From the NCBI GenBank assembly GCA_905214855.1, contig CAJMNU010000047.1, positions 1 to 10,729 of the forward strand: DNA of 10,729 bases. Reading direction: 5' to 3'. Source of the DNA: an uncultured bacterium. Lineage in GTDB: Bacteria; Bacillota; Clostridia; Lachnospirales; Lachnospiraceae. The notes below the pieces were generated by a model, which saw only the letters and a program-made list of their open reading frames with translations, was not told the origin of the DNA and did not search any database. This document shows positions 1-6,625 of the stretch, in pieces (the first letter of the stretch is position 1; every line of letters starts with the position of its first letter). A program made the translations under genes and the position numbers.

Positions 1-571
1 CATCCAAGGCCGTTGTCGGTTCATCTGCGATCAGAAGATCTGGATTATTGACAAATGCCATTGCGATCATAATACGCTGCCGCTGTCCTCCTGACAGTTG
101 ATGCGGATAACTCGTGTAAATTCTCTCTACATCTGCAAGTCCGACCTGACGCAGCACCTCAAAAACCTGACGTTTCCCCTCTTTTTTGGAAACTTTCTGA
201 TGCAAAAGTACATTTTCTAAAATCTGTTTCCCCACTTTAATCAGCGGATTCAGCGCAGTCATGGGTTCTTGAAAAATCATGGATATTTGATTTCCCCGAT
301 ACAAAGACCATTCTCTTTCATCCAACCCCAACAATTCGTCTTCCATAAAAGAAATACTGCCTGACTGTCTTGAACCTTCTGGCTGTAACCCGATCAAAGA
401 AAGTGCCGTAACGGATTTTCCACATCCAGATTCCCCGATCAGCGCTACCATCTCGCCTTCCTGTATCGCCATATTGACATGACTGACTGCTGGATATTCT
501 TTTTTATCCTGAACAAAACTTAACGAAAAATTTTTGAGCTGACATACATTATTCTTTTCTTCTCTATCCAT
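1..571 (-). CDS. Peptide/oligosaccharide ABC transporter ATPase, DppD/OppD type (3' part missing)
   Basis: This is the ATP-hydrolysing subunit of a family 5 (dipeptide/nickel/oligosaccharide) ABC importer, acting on the cytoplasmic face of the membrane with the two permeases encoded just upstream. The frame stays open to the left edge, giving the first 190 residues; DppD/OppD proteins usually have about 320. Seen in order: Walker A GESGCGKS (46-53), Q-loop Gln101 in FQEP, signature LSGGQ (159-163) followed by RQR, and Walker B LLIADEP (179-185) with Asp183 and Glu184. The H-loop and the C-terminal oligopeptide-transporter domain lie outside the window. The ATG at 569-571 follows the permease stop by 10 nt, with GAGGGGA as ribosome binding site, so translation is probably coupled. 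Family assignment is firm; the substrate is not shown by this subunit. A second ATPase (DppF type) would be expected next. Confidence 0.93.
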   Translation of the reverse strand, partial: MDREEKNNVCQLKNFSLSFVQDKKEYPAVSHVNMAIQEGEMVALIGESGCGKSVTALSLIGLQPEGSRQSGSISFMEDELLGLDEREWSLYRGNQISMIFQEPMTALNPLIKVGKQILENVLLHQKVSKKEGKRQVFEVLRQVGLADVERIYTSYPHQLSGGQRQRIMIAMAFVNNPDLLIADEPTTALD

Positions 572-581
572 TTACTTCCCC

Positions 582-1391
582 TCAACGCCTCTCATTTACT
601 TCCTGAATCCCATCTCCAAGCAGATTAAATCCCATCACCAAAATAGTAATGACTGCTGCTGGGATCAACACATACCAAGATGCCTGAAGAACAAATCCCT
701 GTGCTTCACTGAGCATTTTTCCAAGACTGGGAGCCGGAGGCTGGATTCCCATTCCCAAATAGCTCAATCCCGCCTCTGACATAACAGCTCCTGCAAAAGC
801 CAAAGAAGCGGTTGCCACCAATTCTGAAGTCAGATTTGGCAAAATATGGATAAACATAATACGCAAAGAACCAGCTCCACGTATTTTTTCTGCTTTTACA
901 AAATCAGCATCCCTGTATTTCATAAATCCACTTCTTGACATTCTTGCAAATCTTGGTACTGACATAATAGCAAGCGCCAATACTGTATTGGCAATCCCAT
1001 TTCCAAAGACTGCGATCAGCATCAACGCCAGCAGAACTCCCGGAAATGCCATCTGTGCGTCAATCAGCTTCATTACAATTTCATCCACTTTCCCTCCATA
1101 ATATCCAGCAAAAGAACCGACCAAAATCCCCAGACATCCACCAAACACTACAACCAGAACTCCGATCAGAAAAGAGACTTGGACTCCTTTCATCACACGG
1201 CTCAAAATATCACGTCCAAACTGGTCTGTACCAAGAATCCCTACTGTTCCTGGCATAGAAAGTTTATGCGCCAGATCCATTGCACTGGTATCTTTTGGAA
1301 GCCACACAAAACTGATCATGAGCAGCACTGTCATCAAAGCAATCATGACAAATCCAAAACAAAAACTCACACTGGAAAAATATTTTTTCAT
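582..1391 (-). CDS. ABC transporter permease, DppC/OppC type
   Basis: One of two integral membrane subunits forming the translocation pore of the importer. The protein has about 270 residues, normal for DppC-type permeases. An N-terminal membrane helix (about 9-31) is followed by the family hallmark GTDQFGRD (55-62) and then several hydrophobic segments. The cytoplasmic EAA coupling loop that docks on the ATPase lies at about 168-187, with the typical G-x-x-x-x-x-I-M-F-I-H-I-L-P-N pattern. Residue numbers count the in-frame GTG (1392-1394) as codon 1. That GTG directly precedes the ATG used here. AAAGGA lies 9 nt before the GTG and 12 nt before the ATG, so either could be the start; I chose ATG because it gives the common MKK opening. 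The gap to the upstream permease is only about 30 nt and the ATPase follows 10 nt after the stop, so this is an operon member. Confidence 0.93.
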   Translation of the reverse strand: MKKYFSSVSFCFGFVMIALMTVLLMISFVWLPKDTSAMDLAHKLSMPGTVGILGTDQFGRDILSRVMKGVQVSFLIGVLVVVFGGCLGILVGSFAGYYGGKVDEIVMKLIDAQMAFPGVLLALMLIAVFGNGIANTVLALAIMSVPRFARMSRSGFMKYRDADFVKAEKIRGAGSLRIMFIHILPNLTSELVATASLAFAGAVMSEAGLSYLGMGIQPPAPSLGKMLSEAQGFVLQASWYVLIPAAVITILVMGFNLLGDGIQEVNERR

Positions 1392-1424
1392 CACAGTTTC
1401 TATTCCTTTCTTTTCTCTTTTCTT

Positions 1425-2366
1425 TTATTTCAGACGGATTCTTGGATCTACCACGGAATAAATAAGGTCTACCGCAAAATTACAGACTACAACGATCACC
1501 GCTAAATATAATACCAACCCCTGCAAAAGCGGCAGATCACGACTGGAAATAGATACAGAGATCAAGCGTCCGATCCCCGGAAGAGAAAATACATTTTCTG
1601 TGATAATACTGCCGCCTAAGATATCGGCAGTCAGCATTCCTAAAATGGTGATGACCGGAATGAGTGAGTTTCTCACCACATGACCATACATAACCTTTCT
1701 TTTTTTCAGACCTTTGCTATACGCAGTTCTGACATAATCCTGTTTTTGCTGATTGGTGATAGAAACTTTGACATAACGTATCAATACAGCAGAAGAGCCA
1801 AGTGCCAGAGATAATGCCGGAAGAAGCAAGGAATGGATACATCCAATTGGGTCTTCTGACCAATGCACAAATCCGATGGATGGAAACCATTTCAAACGCA
1901 CGGAAAATATATGGATTAAAAAAATCCCCATACAAAATGCTGGAACAGACAGACTTACCTGAGAAAGCATGGAACATCCAACACTATACGCTTTATTGCT
2001 GTGCCCTGCCAGCCAGATTCCCGCCGGAATACCGATCAGGATGGTCAGCAGCATCGTCATAACAGCAAGACCTCCTGTTACCGCAAGCCCCTGAGAGATC
2101 AACTGTGTCACTGGCTGCTGATAACGAAATGAAGTTCCCAGATCTCCTTTTAATACTCCCAAGATCCAGTTTATATATCTTTGGTATAATGGCAGATCAA
2201 GCCCCATACTTTTTGTCAATACCTCGATCTGCAAAGGGTCTGCATCTACACCAAGGATAATATACGCAGGGTTTCCGGGTAAAATCTGAAAAACACCAAA
2301 TGTAAGCAACGAAACCAATACCAACGTAAGCAGCAGACCTCCTATCTTTCTGCAATAATACCCCAT
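1425..2366 (-). CDS. ABC transporter permease, DppB/OppB type
   Basis: The second pore-forming subunit of the importer, 313 residues, normal for DppB/NikB-type permeases. The sequence opens with a membrane helix (about 9-29) and then ILPGNPA (28-34), typical of this family's N-terminus. GDLGTSF (74-80) is another DppB hallmark. Several hydrophobic stretches follow, and the EAA loop lies at about 211-235 (RTAYSKGLKKRKVMYGHVVRN). The ATG at 2364-2366 has AAGGAG about 10 nt upstream. The gap from the solute-binding protein gene is 106 nt, the longest inside this operon. I see no terminator hairpin in it, so read-through from the binding protein gene is likely. The stop overlaps an A-rich leader word that precedes the next permease. 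Confidence 0.93.
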   Translation of the reverse strand: MGYYCRKIGGLLLTLVLVSLLTFGVFQILPGNPAYIILGVDADPLQIEVLTKSMGLDLPLYQRYINWILGVLKGDLGTSFRYQQPVTQLISQGLAVTGGLAVMTMLLTILIGIPAGIWLAGHSNKAYSVGCSMLSQVSLSVPAFCMGIFLIHIFSVRLKWFPSIGFVHWSEDPIGCIHSLLLPALSLALGSSAVLIRYVKVSITNQQKQDYVRTAYSKGLKKRKVMYGHVVRNSLIPVITILGMLTADILGGSIITENVFSLPGIGRLISVSISSRDLPLLQGLVLYLAVIVVVCNFAVDLIYSVVDPRIRLK

Positions 2367-2472
2367 GTTTCCTATACTCCTTCCAACTCTTTCCTGTTCC
2401 TTTTTCTTTTTTATGTATTTCTTTTAAAAAGACATCTCTTTATCTATCATCTAAAATCCTTTGATCTCATCA

Positions 2473-4071
2473 TTAGGACTCATAATATAACTTTGTAAAA
2501 TCCAAGAATCCGATCGGGTAGAATGTATAACCTTTCAGATCTTTTCTGGATGCAACAGTAAGGTTCGGGTCACAAGTCCATATTGCTGCTGCATCTTCTG
2601 CCAGAATCTTCTGACACTCTTTATAATATTCCACACGCTCTGTCTCATTTGTTGTCTTGATTGCTTTTTGGATCAACTCATCATATTGTGGATTAGAATA
2701 ACGGAAGAAATTCTTTGGATAGTCAGATGCATAACGTCCTAACACATCATTTGGATCTAATTTTCCTGTCAGACCAACAATGGTAGACTGATACTGTGCA
2801 TTTGCATAAACATCTTCCAACCATGCTCCCCATTCGATCAACTGAATGTCAGCCGTAACATTGATCTGTTTTAACTGTTCTGCAATAATCTGGGCAGTAT
2901 CAATATGTGCCTGATAATTGGATGGTACAGTGATCGTCATGGAAAATCCGTCTGGATATCCCGCTTCTACTAACAATTCTTTTGCCTTTTCGGTGTCTAC
3001 ATTATAAATATCACTGATCTGATCATTATAATACTCTCCCATAACTGGGCTAAAGTTGGAGTACAGCATCGTTCCGTATCCATCAAATACACCATCAATG
3101 ATCTGCTGCTTGTCTACTACATAACTAAGCGCCTGACGTACCTTCATATCATCAAATGGTTCTACTGTATTATTCAGTGCAAAAATCTGCACCATATTCT
3201 GAGGAGAATTATAAATGTCAAATGTATTGCTTAAAATCTGAGCATTTGCAGCTGAAACACTTGCAATATCCAATTGACCAGACTGTAACGCTGTAACTAC
3301 AGCACTCTCATCCGTCATGATATATACCTCTGCCTTATCAATCTTTGGCATACGTGCCTCATCATAGTATTCTTCATTCTTCTCAAGAACCACTTTCTGT
3401 CCTGGTACATATCCCACAAACTTAAAAGGTCCTGTTCCGATTGGTTTTGTTGCCTGATCCTGATATCCTTTTGGTAAAACTGCAATCTTATTGAATTGCA
3501 AAAAAGCAGCATTGACATCAGAAAGTGTCATAGTAACAGTATAGTCATCTGGTGCTTCCAGTTTTGTGATCGTGCTGAATTTAGAAGAGATTGCTTTTTC
3601 TCCATTTAAACCAGACAGATTTTCATATGTATAAAGAACATCTTCTGCTGTCAGCTTCTTTCCGTTATGAAATACCACATCATCTCTCAAATGAAATGTA
3701 TACGTCAGATTATCATCTGAAATATCCCAACTTTTTGCCAATCTTGGTACAGTTGCACCTTTTTCGTCAAATCCAACCAATCCTTCAAATACGTTTAAAA
3801 AAATGGCTTCTGTATCTGTAGCAGCTGACATCCATGGATCTAGGCTGTCCGGTTCTGATCCAATGTTCATACGCACCACTTTTTCATCTTCTGTACTGCC
3901 CTGTGATGGATTTACAGCCTCCTTTGTTGTCTCTGCTGTTGTCCCAACTGTTGTAACCTCCTGCTTAGACTCCTGTGCAGTTGTAGATGAAGTACTTGTG
4001 CCACCACATCCAGCAAGCAACATAGATGCCGCAAGTGTGACTCCTAACCATTTTTTCATACTTTTTCTCAT
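2473..4071 (-). CDS. Family 5 extracellular solute-binding lipoprotein of an ABC importer
   Basis: This is the substrate-capturing subunit, anchored outside the membrane and delivering ligand to the two permeases. The 532-residue protein starts with a lipoprotein signal peptide: positive MRKSMKKW, a hydrophobic core, and lipobox LLAGC with Cys22 as the lipidated residue. A Ser/Thr-rich linker follows (about 24-60). The SBP_bac_5 fold runs from about 65: EPDSLDPW (73-80), FHLRDDVVFHNG (126-137), GTGPF (212-216) and FDDMKVRQALSYVVD (306-320). The ATG has AAAGGAGAGG upstream; Met5 has no ribosome binding site. Near 434-440 the sequence reads LTGKLDP. By memory-based alignment, DppA and OppA carry an Asp here that binds the peptide amino terminus, so peptides may not be the ligand. 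Oligosaccharides, opines, metal chelates or blocked peptides are alternatives. Family is firm; ligand is unknown. Confidence 0.93.
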   Translation of the reverse strand: MRKSMKKWLGVTLAASMLLAGCGGTSTSSTTAQESKQEVTTVGTTAETTKEAVNPSQGSTEDEKVVRMNIGSEPDSLDPWMSAATDTEAIFLNVFEGLVGFDEKGATVPRLAKSWDISDDNLTYTFHLRDDVVFHNGKKLTAEDVLYTYENLSGLNGEKAISSKFSTITKLEAPDDYTVTMTLSDVNAAFLQFNKIAVLPKGYQDQATKPIGTGPFKFVGYVPGQKVVLEKNEEYYDEARMPKIDKAEVYIMTDESAVVTALQSGQLDIASVSAANAQILSNTFDIYNSPQNMVQIFALNNTVEPFDDMKVRQALSYVVDKQQIIDGVFDGYGTMLYSNFSPVMGEYYNDQISDIYNVDTEKAKELLVEAGYPDGFSMTITVPSNYQAHIDTAQIIAEQLKQINVTADIQLIEWGAWLEDVYANAQYQSTIVGLTGKLDPNDVLGRYASDYPKNFFRYSNPQYDELIQKAIKTTNETERVEYYKECQKILAEDAAAIWTCDPNLTVASRKDLKGYTFYPIGFLDFTKLYYES

Positions 4072-4111
4072 AATTCTGCCTCTCCTTTATTTTTCTTTCT
4101 TTTCTTTTATC

Positions 4112-4795
4112 TTAAATATCAACAATATAACGCTCTACTTCCCGAATATCAGAAATCACATATGGATAATCTAATTCCTCAATTCCAAATCTCTGTGACG
4201 GATTGATCAAAAGTGTTCTGATCCCTAACTGGGATGCCCCTTTGACATCATCATAATAATTATCCCCCACATACAGACAGTTCTCAGGAGATATCCCAGA
4301 GCGTTCCAAAGCCAACTCAAAAATCTTTCTATCCGGTTTTTCTATACCAACTTCTGATGAAATTATGATAGGATTCAATTGTTCGATCAGACCATTCTCT
4401 TTTAAAACGCTTCTACAGGACAAATCCCAATTCGAGATCAGCCCTGTCTGTATCCCTTGATGATGTAAGGTTTGTAGTACCTGATCCGTAAAAGGAAATT
4501 TCTTCCATACCGCTTCACGAAGAGGATGCTGTTTTATACTTTTTTCCCATTTTTCTTCATCAAAAGGATCACCCAACAACTCAAACAATTTTTGAGGATA
4601 TTCTGTTGTTTTCCCTTTTCCAAGTATTCCAGGTCTTTCTCTCATAAAATACTTATTGGCAAGATGATATGCCGCTGCAATATCCTTCTGGCTTTCCTCA
4701 TATCCCATATCCCTAAAAATCTTCTGGTAGATTTCTACATGGTTATTTTCAAGAAGAGTCAATCCCAGATCAAACCATACAAACTGGACTTTCAA
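4112..4795 (-). CDS. HAD-superfamily hydrolase (phosphatase-like), TTG start
   Basis: A 227-residue cytoplasmic protein of the haloacid dehalogenase superfamily, subfamily I with an alpha-helical cap (about 17-95). The four motifs are visible: motif I DLGLT (Asp9 nucleophile, Thr13), motif II LISN (Ser121), motif III Lys153 in EKPD, and motif IV GDNYYDD (177-183). Motif I is unusual because the second Asp of DxDxT, the general acid/base of most phosphatases, is Gly11. Such DxGxT/V variants occur in this superfamily, but substrate and activity cannot be read from sequence. No ATG precedes the conserved motif. The TTG at 4793-4795 has AGAGGA 7 nt upstream and fits the family N-terminus. The stop lies 40 nt before the binding-protein gene on the same strand with no terminator between, so it probably leads the transporter operon. 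A role in processing the imported ligand is only a guess. Confidence 0.88.
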   Translation of the reverse strand: MKVQFVWFDLGLTLLENNHVEIYQKIFRDMGYEESQKDIAAAYHLANKYFMRERPGILGKGKTTEYPQKLFELLGDPFDEEKWEKSIKQHPLREAVWKKFPFTDQVLQTLHHQGIQTGLISNWDLSCRSVLKENGLIEQLNPIIISSEVGIEKPDRKIFELALERSGISPENCLYVGDNYYDDVKGASQLGIRTLLINPSQRFGIEELDYPYVISDIREVERYIVDI

Positions 4796-4802
4796 GTTTT
4801 AT

Positions 4803-4808
4803 TCCTCT
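4803..4808 (-). promoter_or_regulatory. Ribosome binding site deciding the TTG start of the HAD gene
   Basis: On the minus strand AGAGGA (within GAGAGGA) lies 7 nt before TTG. No ATG or GTG lies near enough upstream of the conserved FDLGLT motif, so this site supports TTG initiation. Confidence 0.7.
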
Positions 4809-4816
4809 CTTTCCTC

Positions 4817-4845
4817 TATTCTGTTATCCTACATTCCCCAGAATA
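4817..4845 (-). repeat. 7-bp perfect inverted repeat ahead of the HAD/transporter operon
   Basis: TATTCTG at 4817-4823 and CAGAATA at 4839-4845 form a perfect dyad with a 15-nt spacer, ending 21 nt before the TTG start. It lies in the probable 5' leader of the HAD-transporter operon. It could be an operator or a small RNA hairpin. There is no T-tract after it on either strand, so it is not a terminator. I see no convincing sigma-A promoter in 4796-4945, although one is expected after the terminator. Confidence 0.4.
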
Positions 4846-4944
4846 TCATCTTTCCTGTAAAGTTCTCTCCCATCTCTTTCTCAAAATTATGTAAAATTTT
4901 TGTTGAGACAAAAAAACTCTGATCTTCTAAAAAATACTTTTTAT

Positions 4945-4996
4945 AACAAAAAAAGTATCACTCAATCATCTGTTATGTGATTAAGTGATACCTTTT
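4945..4996 (-). terminator. Strong intrinsic terminator of the GH2-GH43 operon
   Basis: Arms at 4950-4968 and 4978-4996 pair over 19 bp around a 9-nt loop. Read on the minus strand, both imperfect positions become G-U wobbles and the stem runs into seven T residues (4948-4954). Read on the plus strand, the same positions are A-C mismatches. This fixes the direction as minus. It begins 26 nt after the GH43 stop codon and about 150 nt before the HAD gene, so it separates the glycosidase operon from the transporter operon. Confidence 0.9.
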
Positions 4997-5022
4997 CTCC
5001 TGATATATCATCTATAATGTTT

Positions 5023-6549
5023 CTATTTGTTTACATCCATTTGAATACCTTTTGTAAAATAAGCCTCTCCATTCTCTGCAAACAAAGCAAACAATGTACC
5101 TGTAAACGTCATGGTATATGTCCCTTCTGTACACAGACCTGCATTCAGCCCGCTTCCCAAAAACATCCAATCCTGTCCTTCTTCTGTTCTATAATAAAAT
5201 GCATATTTTTCTCTGTCCGTCCTGATCTGGAAAAAGATATGACTGGCATCTTTGGGTAATTCCCGTTCTTCTAAAATCACTCCCATATCATGGATGTGTT
5301 TGAAAAATCCAACCTTGCATACTCCATCTTTCTTTCCCACATAGATATCATAGTGATAATCATTATTGTAATATGCTGAAAGACCGGCACGTTCTGCAGT
5401 CAGTCCCTCCAGACAGATACTTGCTGTCACTGTAGTCTCAAAATCCGGCTGGCGGAAACTGATCACAGTCGGGGAAGCCCCTGGTTCATTGATTGTCACC
5501 CCTGTACCAATCAATTTAAGTGTACCTTTCTGGCAATCCTGTACATAATGCTCTCTTTCAGGGTTTCTTGTAAACATGACATTCTCATCTGTGATTGGTC
5601 TGGTAAAATCCAGTTCCATAGAAAAATCCTGCAAATATACCTCTTCTTCTGGAATTGGTCCTTCTTCGATCAACTCCACATGACCACCTTTTCCGATCAC
5701 AGGCCATCCATCAATCCATTCTACAGGTGCTAAAAATGTCTCTCGTCCCAGATTGTGGAGCAATGCATGGCTGTAATTGCGGATTCCCAGAAAAACAGCC
5801 CACCAGTTTCCATTCATATCTTCCACAAGATCTGCATGACCTGTTGCCTGTATCTCATGGCGTTTTCTCTGGGAATGGCATAAAATCGGATTCATGGGAC
5901 ATGGTTCATATGGTCCCCACACGCTCTTAGAACGTGCAACCACCTCATGATGTCCGTATTCTGTACCTCCCTCTGCATTCATCAGATAATACCAGCCATC
6001 TTTTTTATATAAATGAGGACCTTCTGCACACTGACCGCCACACCCTGTGCTGAGAAGTTTTTTCTCAGAAAGGACCTCACCTGTATAGGGGTCTATCACA
6101 AATCCAACCAGACCACGAATCCCATCTACAAACCCTGTAGAACAATAATAACATGTCCCATCATCATCCCAGAATAAAGAGGGATCAATACCTCCCTGAT
6201 CGATCCAATGTGGATCTGACCAGCCTTTTTCTAAATCATTGGTATGCACCACAAAGTTACCTTTATCTGTCACATTTGTTGTGATCATAAAGAATGTACC
6301 ATTGTAATATCGGATCGTCGGTGCATAGATACCGCCAGAATTGCGGCAGCCTTCCAGCATGAGCTGTTCTTTTCTTGTTAAAACATGTCCCAAAAGCTCC
6401 CAGTTTACTAAATTTTTGCTGTGATATAAAGGTACGCCCGGAAAGAATTCAAAACTGGAGTTTACCAGATAGAAATCATCTCCTACACGGCAAATACTGG
6501 GATCTGGGCTGTATCCCGGAATAATTGGATTTTTGTATTGTGTCATCAT
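5023..6549 (-). CDS. Glycoside hydrolase family 43 (beta-xylosidase / alpha-L-arabinofuranosidase type), intracellular
   Basis: An inverting glycosidase expected to remove terminal xylose or arabinose from oligosaccharides. It has 508 residues in two parts: a five-bladed beta-propeller (about 7-300), and a beta-sandwich (about 310-505) resembling the GH43_C2 domain, with its AGLSAYYNNDYHYDIYVG stretch. The opening NPIIPGYSPDPSICRVGDDF is a GH43 hallmark. The expected catalytic triad is Asp16 (general base, SPDPS), Asp122 (pKa modulator, GIDPS) and Glu176 (general acid, AEGPH); His238 in GHAD also fits the family. No signal peptide is present, so it should be cytoplasmic. AAGGAG lies 9 nt before the first of two adjacent ATGs. 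It follows the GH2 gene by 76 nt with no terminator between and is followed by a strong terminator, making it the last gene of a two-gene operon. Family is firm; whether it cleaves xylosides, arabinosides or another sugar is not. Confidence 0.94.
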   Translation of the reverse strand: MMTQYKNPIIPGYSPDPSICRVGDDFYLVNSSFEFFPGVPLYHSKNLVNWELLGHVLTRKEQLMLEGCRNSGGIYAPTIRYYNGTFFMITTNVTDKGNFVVHTNDLEKGWSDPHWIDQGGIDPSLFWDDDGTCYYCSTGFVDGIRGLVGFVIDPYTGEVLSEKKLLSTGCGGQCAEGPHLYKKDGWYYLMNAEGGTEYGHHEVVARSKSVWGPYEPCPMNPILCHSQRKRHEIQATGHADLVEDMNGNWWAVFLGIRNYSHALLHNLGRETFLAPVEWIDGWPVIGKGGHVELIEEGPIPEEEVYLQDFSMELDFTRPITDENVMFTRNPEREHYVQDCQKGTLKLIGTGVTINEPGASPTVISFRQPDFETTVTASICLEGLTAERAGLSAYYNNDYHYDIYVGKKDGVCKVGFFKHIHDMGVILEERELPKDASHIFFQIRTDREKYAFYYRTEEGQDWMFLGSGLNAGLCTEGTYTMTFTGTLFALFAENGEAYFTKGIQMDVNK

Positions 6550-6567
6550 ACTTCAAGTCTCCTTATA

Positions 6568-6588
6568 TTATGTTTTATGTTTTATGTT
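6568..6588 (-). repeat. Three 7-nt tandem repeats in the GH43 leader
   Basis: TTATGTT occurs three times end to end on the plus strand (AACATAA on the transcript). The array stops three bases upstream of the AAGGAG ribosome binding site (6559-6564). It lies in the 76-nt spacer between the GH2 and GH43 genes and overlaps the 17-nt word shared with the GH2 leader. It may be just an A-rich, unstructured translation-enhancing leader. Confidence 0.6.
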
Positions 6589-6606
6589 TCTTTTATTTTT
6601 CCTCTG
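6583..6606 (-). repeat. Shared leader words upstream of GH43 (copy 1)
   Basis: The 17-nt word TATGTTTCTTTTATTTT (plus strand, 6583-6599) overlaps the 13-nt word TATTTTTCCTCTG (6594-6606). Both recur exactly upstream of the GH2 gene, where they are in the other order with one base between. Function is unknown; a shared operator or a duplicated leader are possibilities. Confidence 0.5.
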
Positions 6607-6625
6607 TCCTCCAGCATATATCATT

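Noticed and set aside
2367..2472. Terminator or attenuator between the binding-protein and DppB genes
   Set aside because: I looked for a stem followed by a T-tract on the minus strand. Only TCTTTT-T-AAAAGA, with a one-base loop, was found, and it could not form as a real hairpin.
3803..4174. Plus-strand open frame of 123 codons over the binding-protein signal peptide
   Set aside because: It is the complement of the Ser/Thr-rich linker and lipoprotein signal. Its hydrophobic C-terminus is an artefact of that composition.
4897..4914. A/T hairpin TTTTTGT-TGAG-ACAAAAA as a second terminator
   Set aside because: The stem is almost entirely A-T and too weak for an intrinsic terminator. No gene ends next to it, and the strong terminator at 4945-4996 already explains the region.
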